Positions 19,145 to 28,161 are shown, numbered from the stretch's first letter. The stretch is DNA of 64,000 bases from Capnocytophaga felis (GCF_009684755.1 NZ_BLBC01000011.1:112635-176634); one strand, 5' to 3'. A program made the numbers and translations. Notes: generated by a model from the sequence alone, not told the origin.

Positions 19145-19321
19145 ATGTCAGAAAATTGGTTATATCACGAAAATGACATCAAAAGACATCAGGAGGCGTT
19201 GAAATTCTTTGAAAAACACAAAGAAGAATTACAGAAACGCCCTGTAAAGAGAGTTCCAATGGGATTTTCGTACGAACGAGAAAAGATGAAAAAAAAGAGC
19301 AATAAATTAATTAACAAATAA
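19145..19321 (+). CDS. Small basic prophage protein
   Basis: 58 residues from ATG 19145 (MSENWLYHENDIKRHQEAL). The in-frame reading extends further upstream, but only through the end of the preceding gene. The C-terminus is very basic (REKMKKKSNKLINK), suggesting nucleic-acid contact. No family was recognised. Confidence 0.5.
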   Translation: MSENWLYHENDIKRHQEALKFFEKHKEELQKRPVKRVPMGFSYEREKMKKKSNKLINK

Positions 19322-19331
19322 TAATTTAACA

Positions 19332-20024
19332 ATGAGCAATATAGATTTATCGCAACTATCGGCACAGGAGCTACAAGCCGAATTGCAAAAACGACAAGAC
19401 GCACAGGCGGAAAACCGCAAAGCCTACAAAGATTTGGTAAACAAGAACTTGTTCGGGATTGTCGAACAACTGAAATTACTTTCAGACGATATTAGTAAGA
19501 AAAAACTATTTATCTTTCAATCGCTTAAAACTTTTTTAGATTTAAAAAACGAAGTGTACGAAGTCAAAGGCGAGCAACAGAGCCACACTTTTTCCGATGA
19601 TGATGGCAACACCATCACCTACGGTTTCCGAACCATTGACAACTGGGATGACACCGTGAACGCAGACGTTGAGAAAGTACGAGACTTTATCAGTTCACTG
19701 GCGAAAGATGACAATTCCGCTAAGCTGGTGGACGTGATTAATCGACTGCTTCGCAAGGATGCCAAAGGCAACCTCAAAGCTTCCCGAGTGCTGGAGCTGA
19801 ACAAAATAGCGGAAGAATTTAACTCGCCCGAGTTTACCGATGCTGTGAAAATCATCGCACAAGCGTACAAGCCTCAACAGTCGGCATTTTTCGTAGATGC
19901 GAGCTATACGGACGCACAAGGCAAAAAGGTAAGTATTCCGCTCAATATTTCGGCGGTAGATTTTCCAGAGGGTACAAACATAGCAGACTTGTTTCCCGTT
20001 CACGAGAAATACAATAACCTTTAA
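19332..20024 (+). CDS. DUF3164-family protein
   Basis: 230 residues. An N-terminal coiled coil precedes the recognisable DUF3164 core: KDLVNKNLFGIVEQLK, then NTITYGFRTIDNWDDTVN, then DAVKIIAQAYKPQQSAFFV. This family is almost restricted to Mu-like phages, where it lies in the early region. A role in replication or host takeover has been assumed but not proved. Confidence 0.85.
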   Translation: MSNIDLSQLSAQELQAELQKRQDAQAENRKAYKDLVNKNLFGIVEQLKLLSDDISKKKLFIFQSLKTFLDLKNEVYEVKGEQQSHTFSDDDGNTITYGFRTIDNWDDTVNADVEKVRDFISSLAKDDNSAKLVDVINRLLRKDAKGNLKASRVLELNKIAEEFNSPEFTDAVKIIAQAYKPQQSAFFVDASYTDAQGKKVSIPLNISAVDFPEGTNIADLFPVHEKYNNL

Positions 20025-20037
20025 AAACGAATAGAAA

Positions 20038-20235
20038 ATGGAAATAAAAGAAAAAGTATTAGAAATAATGAATAAAACGATTGCCCACTTAAAGGCAATA
20101 CGAAAATTGCAGGATGAAAGTGAGCGTATGCAACAAGAACTTGGGGAAGAATTGGAGCAACTTTTATATAAAGATAAAGAAGTTCAAGAACTTTCAGTAG
20201 AAATGGGAGAATTAATTAACGAAGTAGGGTTTTAA
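20038..20235 (+). CDS. Small acidic coiled-coil protein
   Basis: 65 residues, Glu/Lys-rich, one long predicted helix (AIRKLQDESERMQQELGEEL). Starts 14 bp after the DUF3164 gene. No family was recognised. Confidence 0.55.
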   Translation: MEIKEKVLEIMNKTIAHLKAIRKLQDESERMQQELGEELEQLLYKDKEVQELSVEMGELINEVGF

Positions 20236-20261
20236 AATGGAAACAAACGAATAACACGCCG

Positions 20262-20338
20262 ACTAAGGCACTATCAGAAACCTGAGAATGGTATCCGCAC
20301 TGGCAGGCATCGGGGTTCGAGCCCCCGAGCGGAGCTAA
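20262..20338 (+). ncRNA. tRNA T-arm-like hairpin element
   Basis: CGGGG-TTCGAGC-CCCCG at 20311-20327 is a textbook tRNA T-arm, with a 5-bp stem and a 7-nt TTCGAGC loop. TCCGC (20294-20298) pairs with GCGGA (20329-20333) as an acceptor-like extension. No matching D-arm or anticodon arm was found and the 3' end is not CCA, so this is not an ordinary tRNA. It fills the only gap in a densely packed part of the early operon. It could be a tRNA mimic, a processing site or a degenerate tRNA. Confidence 0.45.
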
Positions 20339-20355
20339 TTTTAAAAAGATTTGAA

Positions 20356-20577
20356 ATGGCAACAAAAACAGGTAAAATGTTAAAGAAATTGGAAGATTTG
20401 TGTCTTGCCCGAGATTGGAACTTCAGTGTGTCTTGGCAACGAATTACAGGATATACAGTTGAAATTTATACTGGCTATATTGAAAATTATAATGGGATTT
20501 ATTACGACGAAGCTTCGTCATTGTATAAAGTGATAAAGAAAGGAGTGCAATTCATCGAAAAACGACAAAGAGAATGA
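20356..20577 (+). CDS. Prophage early protein of unknown function
   Basis: 73 residues with aromatic-rich beta segments (GYTVEIYTGYIENYNGIYYD). It overlaps the next gene by 4 bp (ATGA). The same frame is open through the tRNA-like element upstream but lacks a start codon there. No family was recognised. Confidence 0.6.
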   Translation: MATKTGKMLKKLEDLCLARDWNFSVSWQRITGYTVEIYTGYIENYNGIYYDEASSLYKVIKKGVQFIEKRQRE

Positions 20578-20831
20578 CAATAGGAGAAAAACTAAAAATA
20601 ATAGATGAGATAGTCCCAAAAGAAGACGCAAGTATTGAACATTTAGGAGGTCAATCAATCAAAATCACTCGCAAATGTGGTTGTACCTTAGTGGAACACT
20701 TCTTAGACAATCAGTCTGTTATTCAAACAATGACAATGGAAAAGCGTTTTTTTGTTGAATTATGTAAAGAACACAAGAACTATGATAACCACAGACCAAA
20801 TCAAAACCATTCAAACAATTTTTTCAAGTAA
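20574..20831 (+). CDS. Prophage early protein of unknown function
   Basis: 85 residues. A central KITRKCGCTLVEHF may bind metal through Cys-x-Cys and a nearby His. ATGA overlap with the preceding gene and a 50-bp overlap with the following one suggest coupled translation. Confidence 0.55.
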   Translation: MTIGEKLKIIDEIVPKEDASIEHLGGQSIKITRKCGCTLVEHFLDNQSVIQTMTMEKRFFVELCKEHKNYDNHRPNQNHSNNFFK

Positions 20832-21207
20832 GAAAAAATTAGACAGAGACGAGCGTTTAGCCTACATCTCGGGCTTTTTTCAGCAAGATATTAAAAGCCT
20901 TAAAGATTTAACCAAAATACAGGCAATACACCTCACACGGCATTTGAACGGCGAAGAAACGAAACAATTTCAGATTTACGCCTATTTCGACACTCAAAAC
21001 CCGCAACACCGAGCCTTACTTGCCCGATGCCACGAGTTGGGTTGGGTGCAAGATGATAATCCCAACTTTGTGGACTTGAACCGTCTCGGGGCTTGGCTGA
21101 TAAGTAAACGTTCGCCCGTGAAAAAGGCACTTCAGGATATGAGCCATAAGGAGGTCAGCAAGGTGATTTTCGCTATTGAAAATATGATAAAAGGAAAATA
21201 CCAATGA
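20782..21207 (+). CDS. Prophage early protein of unknown function
   Basis: 141 residues from ATG 20782 (MITTDQIKTIQTIFSSKKKL). It is rich in helices, with an N-terminal RLAYISGFFQQDIKSLKDLT and an ISKRSPVKKALQDMSHKEVS segment near the end. The position resembles the GemA/Mor-regulator area of Mu, but no sequence link was recognised. Confidence 0.65.
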   Translation: MITTDQIKTIQTIFSSKKKLDRDERLAYISGFFQQDIKSLKDLTKIQAIHLTRHLNGEETKQFQIYAYFDTQNPQHRALLARCHELGWVQDDNPNFVDLNRLGAWLISKRSPVKKALQDMSHKEVSKVIFAIENMIKGKYQ

Positions 21208-21386
21208 ACAACGAAGCAATTAACGGTGAACAATTAAACAATGAACCCAAGGAGGATACAACGCCTGTCTGTTTGCACGAAAATACGCACGTGCTAACGA
21301 TTGGTTGGTATGCCACCTGCGAAGTTACAGCAATTTTCTGTAAAGACTGCGGAAAACAACTCAGCGAGGAACAATGGGACTGCTAA
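21204..21386 (+). CDS. Small putative zinc-binding protein
   Basis: 60 residues with CLHENTH and, later, FCKDCGKQL, a Cys/His arrangement suited to one zinc ion, similar to zinc ribbons. It overlaps the previous gene by 4 bp. No enzymatic function is apparent. Confidence 0.55.
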   Translation: MNNEAINGEQLNNEPKEDTTPVCLHENTHVLTIGWYATCEVTAIFCKDCGKQLSEEQWDC

Positions 21387-21403
21387 TTTAAAACTAATTA
21401 GTA

Positions 21404-21904
21404 ATGATGATAATGACACGAAGTGCGTACGAGTTTTGGAAAGGAAAAAAAGCCCCGCCTGAGGTACATTCTTTTGAAAAAAATATTTTAGGACAATGGA
21501 CGACAATCACGTGGCAAGAGGTTTTTCAAAAGCGTAAGGCAAAGCAAGATAAAAATTTATCCTTTAAACGTGATTTATACGAAAAAACAACACCCTGCTA
21601 TGTTTGGGTTTTTCATAACCAAAATCGGTTTCCTTTTGGCGGTTGGTACGTTTATGTTGTAACCAAAAACAAGGAATTTGCGTTGAATTTCAGACCTCAA
21701 TCGAATTACAAAGATATTCTTTTAGAAGTGATGAATTTATTTCCTTGTGGTGTACTTCCGTTGCACGAAAATTTCACATTGTGGTGTGAGGCATTTTGTA
21801 GGCAGTTTCCTAAAAAATCAAAAAAACGCCCAACCGAAGGGGCTAAAATCTGTTACGCAGAGTTAGATAAATATAATTACCTTAAAAAAGTTATCACAAA
21901 ATGA
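21404..21904 (+). CDS. Prophage early protein of unknown function
   Basis: Up to 166 residues; ATG at 21413 (MTRSAYEFWKGKK) is an equally good start. Aromatic-rich mixed alpha/beta sequence (FPFGGWYVYVVTKNKEFALN). No family was recognised. Ends with a 4-bp overlap with the next gene. Confidence 0.6.
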   Translation: MMIMTRSAYEFWKGKKAPPEVHSFEKNILGQWTTITWQEVFQKRKAKQDKNLSFKRDLYEKTTPCYVWVFHNQNRFPFGGWYVYVVTKNKEFALNFRPQSNYKDILLEVMNLFPCGVLPLHENFTLWCEAFCRQFPKKSKKRPTEGAKICYAELDKYNYLKKVITK

Positions 21905-22218
21905 AAATCAGTATTAAAATAAGCAAAGACGGCTTGGATAGTCTGAATTTTGTACTTCAAAAGTCAAGTCTTGTACGGTCAATTACAAGAGAAGAACGCA
22001 CTAACAAAAGCATCTTGGAGGAGGTTGCCAGAAAAGTATATCTGATGCACGGCAATTTTACGGGCAATAAGCCTAAAAAGTTTAACTTAAAATACCATCA
22101 GGCATCAGTATTGGAATATTGGCTTAGAAGTATTTTACCTTCTGTTAGTATGATTAACAATGATTACTATTTACAAATCCACAAGATAGCCAACGAATTA
22201 CATCAAGAATTGGTTTAA
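21901..22218 (+). CDS. Prophage early protein of unknown function
   Basis: 105 residues, basic and helical. The part RSITREERTNKSILEEVARKVY resembles a ribbon-helix or antirepressor-type helix but is not diagnostic. Starts by ATGA overlap. Confidence 0.55.
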   Translation: MKISIKISKDGLDSLNFVLQKSSLVRSITREERTNKSILEEVARKVYLMHGNFTGNKPKKFNLKYHQASVLEYWLRSILPSVSMINNDYYLQIHKIANELHQELV

Positions 22219-22272
22219 AATATCCCCCGCCCTTCGGGCTTCCCCCTTCAAAGGGGGATTAAGGGGAGTGTA
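22219..22272. terminator. GC-rich double hairpin (cccttcgggc / cccccttcaaaggggg)
   Basis: Two adjacent inverted repeats, GCCC-TTCG-GGGC-like and CCCCCTT-CA-AAGGGGG, then attaaggggag. The second is a common intergenic palindrome in Flavobacteria. It probably acts as a terminator or mRNA-stability hairpin in the middle of the early transcript. Confidence 0.55.
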
Positions 22273-22284
22273 AAATTGAAAAAT

Positions 22285-22731
22285 ATGGAACAACTAACCA
22301 CCTACCGAGTGATGGGCAAACAAACGGCAATTTCGTTCATTTTTAAATACGATTTAAATGGTGAATTAAAAGTATTTGAAATCGTGGGCGAACCACTCAA
22401 TGAAGCTCAGAAAGGTTGGCTTTTCGGGGCGTACCGCTTTCCCATTGATGAAGAAAAAATCATACTTTGGACAAAAATGCCCGAGTTTATCGCCAAATTT
22501 AAAGTAGAAAAAATCCCTGCTGACTTGAGTTTCGACCGACTATGGGAAGCCTATAACTACAAAATGGGCAAAAAAGATGCACTCAAAGTCTTTAACAAAC
22601 TCAAAGAGGCGGAAATAATTAAAGTCTTTTTGTCGCTAAAAGGCTACGAAGCTCACCTCAAACGCACCGGACAAGCCAAAGCCTACTTGGCTACGTATAT
22701 TAACAAGGAATATTACAATAATGAGTACTAA
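22285..22731 (+). CDS. Prophage protein of unknown function
   Basis: 148 residues from ATG 22285 (MEQLTTYRVMGKQTAISF); a TTG 9 bp upstream is an alternative. The C-terminal half SFDRLWEAYNYKMGKKDALK with AYLATYINKEYY resembles the short helical tail seen in phage replication initiator-type or DnaT-like proteins. This similarity is suggestive only. Confidence 0.6.
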   Translation: MEQLTTYRVMGKQTAISFIFKYDLNGELKVFEIVGEPLNEAQKGWLFGAYRFPIDEEKIILWTKMPEFIAKFKVEKIPADLSFDRLWEAYNYKMGKKDALKVFNKLKEAEIIKVFLSLKGYEAHLKRTGQAKAYLATYINKEYYNNEY

Positions 22732-22790
22732 CGCTTGGATTTTTCAAGTATTTTTTTTTACTTTCGCCGAATAATCATAATTTTTTAACA

Positions 22791-23207
22791 ATGAAAAGAA
22801 TACTACTATTATTTGTAGCACTTACTCTTGCGGTGGGGTGCTCCAAAAATGACGAAAATTCACAAAAGGAAAAGGTTACACTTGAAATTCAGTTGCGACC
22901 TTCAAAAAATGGTTTAACCGTGAGCCCTGTATACTTGTTTTACAGAACCGCTGAAACGGAGAAAGTTATGAATAGCGGAAAGTATGAGTTTGATTTTAAA
23001 CGGGAGGGCTTTGTTGAATTATCAACGGGAAAACTTGTGAAATATCACGACAAACAAGAAGTTAATGCCAACGGACTTGTTATTTTTCACAATGTTCCAA
23101 AAGACTACGTTTATTTTGGTGTTCGGTATTCTTCAACATCCGGAGAAGTGTCATTCGGTGAATTACTTAACCTTAATGAGAAGACAAAATACGATTTTTC
23201 CAAATAA
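22791..23207 (+). CDS. Prophage-encoded lipoprotein (candidate moron)
   Basis: 138 residues with a clear signal peptide and lipobox (MKRILLLFVALTLAVGC, Cys17) and a hydrophilic start to the mature protein. The rest is beta-rich with no recognised domain. A TACTTTCG box about 20 bp upstream is close to the -7 consensus, so it may have its own promoter and be expressed in the lysogen. Cell-surface lipoproteins carried by prophages often block superinfection or modify host surface properties; here that is inference. Confidence 0.7.
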   Translation: MKRILLLFVALTLAVGCSKNDENSQKEKVTLEIQLRPSKNGLTVSPVYLFYRTAETEKVMNSGKYEFDFKREGFVELSTGKLVKYHDKQEVNANGLVIFHNVPKDYVYFGVRYSSTSGEVSFGELLNLNEKTKYDFSK

Positions 23208-23231
23208 AAAACATTTATTAATTTTGCCGTA

Positions 23232-23537
23232 ATGAATACTACGGCAACACATAACAGGAAAGCGTACCGCAATGAAAAATTGTCGGCACGCTTTTATTTT
23301 TATAACAATCTCATAGGGTTGAAATTCTCCCGTTGCCTGCAACTTCTTGAACGAGAATTTGACATTTCAGAAAGTACAATTTTAGACATCATTGCCGAAA
23401 ACAATCATATCATTGCACACCTTGAACGCAAACAATTTTCCGCCAATGATTTGAAAAAAATATACCCGTATTTTAGCTGGCAGTATAATCTTCAAACGCC
23501 GTTGCAAACTGCAACTCAACTGTGTTTAGCCCTCTGA
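23232..23537 (+). CDS. Small HTH-like prophage protein
   Basis: 101 residues, basic. Segment KFSRCLQLLEREFDISESTILDII looks like a helix-turn-helix. TAATTTTG about 10 bp before the start could be a promoter box. Its end converges with, and overlaps by 65 bp, the first gene of the minus-strand tail block. Confidence 0.6.
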   Translation: MNTTATHNRKAYRNEKLSARFYFYNNLIGLKFSRCLQLLEREFDISESTILDIIAENNHIIAHLERKQFSANDLKKIYPYFSWQYNLQTPLQTATQLCLAL

Positions 23538-23901
23538 GGTTGCGGAATTGCACGCCCGTACACTCGAACGGATAAAACTGCTCACTTTCAAAACCTTGCA
23601 TTTTTTTATAAATTTCTTCAGCTAAGTCTAAGAATTGCAATCCTGTACTTTGCATCGGTTCGGGGGCGTGGCTGTTGGTTTCGCCCATTGTAGGATAAAC
23701 GAGGGTAAGACTAAACGAAGCCTGTACACGCTGAGTATTCTCTCCCAAATCCTTACAATTTAACGAGTTAACATTTATCAATACCGCAGGGTATGCCAAT
23801 GGTGGCATTTCCTGTTGTAGTTGTCCGGTATTCAAATCTACCCACTTGATAGCAGGTATTTGCTTTAAAGCGTCTAAAATGGTTAAGTATAATTGTTTCA
23901 T
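23473..23901 (-). CDS. Tail-completion-like small protein
   Basis: 142 residues, last gene of the minus-strand tail block. The order strand-helix (IPAIKWVDLNTGQL, YPAVLINV) and the end FRNLRGLNTVELQFATAFED resemble Mu gp37/tail-terminator-type proteins, which often end with VEL and aromatic strands. The assignment is by pattern and position and is tentative. Confidence 0.6.
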   Translation of the reverse strand: MKQLYLTILDALKQIPAIKWVDLNTGQLQQEMPPLAYPAVLINVNSLNCKDLGENTQRVQASFSLTLVYPTMGETNSHAPEPMQSTGLQFLDLAEEIYKKMQGFESEQFYPFECTGVQFRNLRGLNTVELQFATAFEDYTAS

Positions 23902-23902
23902 A

Positions 23903-26900
23903 TTAAAGTATTTTTGTTTCTGAATTGTTTGTGATGCGGTATATGCCGTCAGGAGTTATTTTTATGCCTTTGGTTTGCTCGCCAAAATGAGTTAATGTCT
24001 TTTCACTGAGAACAATGTCATTGCAAGTCATTTTTACTTTCCGTTCTGTGTAGAAGTTTGTCAAATCTTGATATACTCTTCCTATAAGTTCAAACACATC
24101 TGTTTTTAAAGTAGCCCCAAAAGAAGTCAATCCTGTACTTATTTGTTTAATCAATCCCGTTTGAGATATGTCAAAGTCTCCAATTTTCCCACTTGTAGCT
24201 GTAATTTTACCCGTGATTTCCGCATTGGTAGCATAGAGTTTCCCATTATCCAACACTCTGAAAGGAGCATTTGCCCTGTTGGCAAAACTACTTCCCGCCC
24301 AAAAACGTACATCTGTGCCGGAAAGCCCCGTACCATTAATCCCTGCATTGCCACCTAATGAATTTCCGACCATTACCGCTCCCGTAGCCACCGTGTTTCC
24401 GTTGATTTTTGTATCGTTGAGAAAATCTGTTTTCTCTGAAAGTCGTTGTGTTACGGCTTTAATGTTCCGGTCTTCTGCTTCAAGTAGGCGTTTGGCATTT
24501 TCAAGGGCTGTTTCCAAGTCGGTACGGACATTGGCAGCGTATAACTCAGCATCTTCATAAGCGGGAGACCAATCAGAAGATTTATTATTTTTTTCAACTT
24601 TTGGCTTACCAACTTTCACTGAGGTTGCAGAAAATTGAACATACGCTCCTAATTGAGAAATAGTTTGTATCTCTTTATCGTGAACTATTATTGTATTCGA
24701 AAAACGCTCTTTAATTGATTTTCCTATATCAGAGCTACTTATATTCTTCCAAGCATTTATCCATTGTCTGGTACCATCTGTGAATAAAATATTGAACTCA
24801 ATGCCTACACGTCTTCCTCCTATAACATTATTGACTTCTAAGTCGAAAGATAGTGTAACAGGCTTACCCCTCAAATCCTTAGAAAAATCAGCGGAAAAAG
24901 GAAGCAATTTGTATTCTGATGTTATTTCAAAATTACTTCCTAATACGTAATTTCTATTCGTAATCTGCAACTCATTTACTTTCTGCTCAGCAAATGTTTT
25001 AGCTTCTTGTAACTTTTGCGTAGCATTAGCAATTTGTCGTTGCTCGGATTCGGATACTTTACCGTCAGCATGAGCAATGGCGAGGGTTTTGACAAGCTCA
25101 GATTGTTGATTCGAATAATTTTGGTTTGCCGCACTCGCTTCGTTGATGGCTTGTTGCCGTGCTTGTTGCTCGGCAGCGATTTGATTTTGCAAATCCTCAG
25201 GAGCGGGCGAATAATCTACTGTTTTATTCCCTTTTTTAAGTTGAATTTTTTCTATATGAGCCACTCCTGACCCGCCTTGCCCGACTTCTTGAAAAACACA
25301 AATTCCCGTCCAAGTATAGTAAGGATTAACGACAATTTCATTGTATCCGTTAGTTAGCCATAATATGGACTGTCTTGCCTGTCCTTGAATATCTCTGAAA
25401 TAGCACCATAGAGGCGTATTCCCTTCTGAAAAACAAGAAAAAATATATTCTTTTCCTACCTCCATAGGCTCAGAGAAATCCCAATACAACCCCATATATC
25501 CGTTGAGAGTCCTTTTTTCTTTTGATTTTAAAATCAAATTCTTAACTCCCACCTGCAAATCATTTACTTTTTGCTCCGAAAACGCTTTCACCCTATTCTC
25601 CAAGCTAAGTAAATCAGGGCTGATACTTTGCTTAATTTGGTTGATGTTACCGTCGGTAATGTGTAAGTTTCCAACAATGTTAATGCGGTCGTGCAACAAC
25701 TCAATATAATGATTGCCACTGGGCGGGGCAATGCGTCCGGTGGTGATTTCAAACGGATTGATTTGCGTAAAGCCGTGCGACATCCGAATGCGACGTTGCC
25801 CGTTTTCCACACTTCCCAAATACCCTGCCTCAAAATGGTAGAAAGCTACATCGCTATCTACTGCAATTTTCTCGGGCGACACAAAAACAGAGGCATTTGA
25901 GCCGATACGCTGTGCCTTGATATAGATGTAGTTAAAGCCCGCAGAAATACCCGTTTGCGTATTGGCAGCAATTTGCCATTCACGAGGGTGTTCTTCCAAT
26001 GTGAGATGCACGATTTTTCCTTGCGTATTGCGTACAGTGGTAGCATTTTCCACCGAAATAACCACGTCAGGCAGGGCAAACTGTTGCATCCGTGAACCTA
26101 CACTTAATAGTTTGGTTTCAATGGAAAGCGGTTTGATTTTCTCCGTGTTAAAATAGCCCTCACCGTCAAACACATTTTCGGATATTTCCTGCCCAAAACG
26201 ATACGCCCGCAGTGCCATTTCAGCGTTGAATTTGTCGGCTTGTACCAAAGCGGTTTTGGCTTTTTCCTCCTCAAAATATTCCCGAACGATGTACGCAATT
26301 TCAGCACGTTCAGCAACTTCAAACTGCACATTGTACGGATTCTGCAAATCTTTGGTAAGACGAATTACCCGTAAATTATCATCTAAATTAAAGTCCGTAT
26401 CCACCGCCCGAATGGTCGAACCTAAGGCGATATTCACGTTTTGTGCCTTGAAATATAACGGGTCAGTTACCATTGCATAAATCACCCGCTGACAGCTGTT
26501 TTCGTCCAAATATTGTTGTGTCTTTTGTTGGAGTTCTCGTTCGGCGTTGGTAACGTAACTTTCGGGCATTATCAAATCCGTAAGTACGTAGCGGTCGCCA
26601 ATAGCAGGACGCAACGTATCGCTCGGAACTTCAATGGCTTTTTCATCTTGGTTTTTCAGCAAAGTAAAGGTTTTGGTCGCCGAATCGTAGCCGTATTGTT
26701 TGACCTCAAAAGTGTATCCCGCCAATTGCCCTGTGTTGAACGTAACCTTGACAGGCACGCCATTAATAAGGTATTTGGTATTGCCATTTTCTCGTTCGTT
26801 AAGGTCGAAATCCATTCCGCTGTCGGTAAACTGCAACGGATTGGCGGGATTTACAGCCGTAACCGTTCCCAACCTGTGCGGAAACACATCAAAGGTTTGT

Positions 26901-27646
26901 GAGCCTTCAATAATGCCGTAGATGTCCGTGTTTTTTTCCAAATACGGAACATTCATTCGGAGTTTGGATTGCCCACCCCGATAGTCTCCCGCAATGTTTT
27001 TTTCCGAACCAAAAGCATACAGACGAGTAACTACATTGCTCCCGTCCAACGTCTGCCGAGTGAGTGATTTTAGTCCTTTGGCTTTGCCGTATTCAAAGGA
27101 ATACCCGCTAACAGATTTGCGTTCGGTTAGGTGTATAGATTTATCTCCATCTACCCAATATTCCAACTTAAATTCTTGGGCGATTTTTGATAGGACAGCC
27201 AAGCAGTTTTCAGCCGAGAAACCAAGCTGTTTGGCTTCGGTTTCGTCCACCGTGCCAAGCGACCAACCTTGCCCCGTACGGTTGGCGTTTTTTACTAATA
27301 AATCCAACATCGTACGAGCGTTTCCCATAATGTGAAACTCCGACAGATTTAATACATTTTGAGTATCGGGGAACAGATACTGCACCTTACCCAATTCGTA
27401 TTTTATGCCTTGAAATTCCAGTGAATAACGGAACTCCCGAGAGCTGATTTTCTCTACTTGTGGTTCGGTGGATAAGTAATATATGTTGCCGTACACTTCC
27501 ACCGTGTCGCCCGCTTGGAAGTGAATGTAATTTTTGAGCGAAAAAGTCATTGTTACGATTTCTTCGCCCATTACACCTGCCTGTAATTGCCCCTCAGGAC
27601 GAATTGTGGCGATAATGCTGTTGTTGCGTTTGATTATGTATTTCAT
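23903..27646 (-). CDS. Giant tail protein (hub/fibre type)
   Basis: 1247 residues. The N-terminal part (MKYIIKRNNSIIATIRPEGQ; MTFSLKNYIHFQAGDTVEVY) and the following 350 residues resemble tail-associated hub or endopeptidase-tail proteins. Two helical segments with QQARQQAINEASAANQNYSN and SEQRQIANATQKLQEAKTFA-type repeats separate beta-rich carbohydrate-binding-like domains. The C-terminal GKLYATNAEITGKITATSG block is a classic tail-fibre motif. Two internal stretches both start with EQKVN(D/E)LQ and precede similar jelly-roll-like domains, so a domain duplication is visible. It likely binds the host surface at the tail tip. Confidence 0.85.
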   Translation of the reverse strand: MKYIIKRNNSIIATIRPEGQLQAGVMGEEIVTMTFSLKNYIHFQAGDTVEVYGNIYYLSTEPQVEKISSREFRYSLEFQGIKYELGKVQYLFPDTQNVLNLSEFHIMGNARTMLDLLVKNANRTGQGWSLGTVDETEAKQLGFSAENCLAVLSKIAQEFKLEYWVDGDKSIHLTERKSVSGYSFEYGKAKGLKSLTRQTLDGSNVVTRLYAFGSEKNIAGDYRGGQSKLRMNVPYLEKNTDIYGIIEGSQTFDVFPHRLGTVTAVNPANPLQFTDSGMDFDLNERENGNTKYLINGVPVKVTFNTGQLAGYTFEVKQYGYDSATKTFTLLKNQDEKAIEVPSDTLRPAIGDRYVLTDLIMPESYVTNAERELQQKTQQYLDENSCQRVIYAMVTDPLYFKAQNVNIALGSTIRAVDTDFNLDDNLRVIRLTKDLQNPYNVQFEVAERAEIAYIVREYFEEEKAKTALVQADKFNAEMALRAYRFGQEISENVFDGEGYFNTEKIKPLSIETKLLSVGSRMQQFALPDVVISVENATTVRNTQGKIVHLTLEEHPREWQIAANTQTGISAGFNYIYIKAQRIGSNASVFVSPEKIAVDSDVAFYHFEAGYLGSVENGQRRIRMSHGFTQINPFEITTGRIAPPSGNHYIELLHDRINIVGNLHITDGNINQIKQSISPDLLSLENRVKAFSEQKVNDLQVGVKNLILKSKEKRTLNGYMGLYWDFSEPMEVGKEYIFSCFSEGNTPLWCYFRDIQGQARQSILWLTNGYNEIVVNPYYTWTGICVFQEVGQGGSGVAHIEKIQLKKGNKTVDYSPAPEDLQNQIAAEQQARQQAINEASAANQNYSNQQSELVKTLAIAHADGKVSESEQRQIANATQKLQEAKTFAEQKVNELQITNRNYVLGSNFEITSEYKLLPFSADFSKDLRGKPVTLSFDLEVNNVIGGRRVGIEFNILFTDGTRQWINAWKNISSSDIGKSIKERFSNTIIVHDKEIQTISQLGAYVQFSATSVKVGKPKVEKNNKSSDWSPAYEDAELYAANVRTDLETALENAKRLLEAEDRNIKAVTQRLSEKTDFLNDTKINGNTVATGAVMVGNSLGGNAGINGTGLSGTDVRFWAGSSFANRANAPFRVLDNGKLYATNAEITGKITATSGKIGDFDISQTGLIKQISTGLTSFGATLKTDVFELIGRVYQDLTNFYTERKVKMTCNDIVLSEKTLTHFGEQTKGIKITPDGIYRITNNSETKIL

Positions 27647-27762
27647 TGTTATTTAGTAATTAGAGGTTAGGGGTTAGCAATTAGAGGTTAGTAGTTAGTG
27701 TATAGATGTTAATTCTATCCGCTAATTGCTAACCACTATTCACTATTCGCTGACCACTAAAT
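27647..27762. repeat. Palindromic intergenic spacer
   Basis: Built from the words gttag, caattag, ggttag and their complements (gctaattgctaaccactattcac). The two orientations allow hairpin folding. Same class as the other spacers listed. Confidence 0.65.
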
Positions 27763-28156
27763 TAATTTCAAAACTCACGATGATTTTACTCACGTTTTTG
27801 ATGCGTTTTGTCAGCTTTACAAAATTTTCCGTTTTTCTGTAAAAACATTGGTATGTTTTGGAATGGTCATCAATGTAAAGGTTCTGCCAACCGCTTTTCT
27901 GCCATTCGGCAAAAAAAGCGTTGTAGCCTTCCCAAAATTTCGCTTCATTTTCGGCGATAAAAAGGCATTTGAGGGTAGCCTCTTTATCGTGAAACTTGGG
28001 AGTTTCCAAGTCGTATTCTTTGCCGTTTTCTTCCGCCCAGTCATTCGTAAGGCTTTCTTTCCGCTCGGGAAAGGTAAGAAGCTCGGCAGTGTTGGTCTGA
28101 ATAACGCAATGAAATTCAGTCCAAAGGTTTTTGTTGTTTAATTTGTCGTTGTACAT
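27743..28156 (-). CDS. Small tail protein (distal-tail-like)
   Basis: 137 residues between tape measure and the giant tail protein. It has alternating strands and a C-terminal KIIVSFEINLVVSE strand. Position and size are those of a distal tail (Dit-like) protein; no direct motif was recognised. Confidence 0.65.
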   Translation of the reverse strand: MYNDKLNNKNLWTEFHCVIQTNTAELLTFPERKESLTNDWAEENGKEYDLETPKFHDKEATLKCLFIAENEAKFWEGYNAFFAEWQKSGWQNLYIDDHSKTYQCFYRKTENFVKLTKRIKNVSKIIVSFEINLVVSE

Positions 28157-28161
28157 TTTGC

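Noticed and set aside
20262..20338. The T-arm element as a normal tRNA gene
   Set aside because: No anticodon or D-arm can be folded and the acceptor partner is only five base pairs.
24000..27600. The giant tail protein as part of a diversity-generating retroelement
   Set aside because: No reverse transcriptase gene or template repeat is present in the window.
27817..28141. Longer frames on the opposite strand of tail genes
   Set aside because: They are shadows of the real genes with biased codon use and no motifs.
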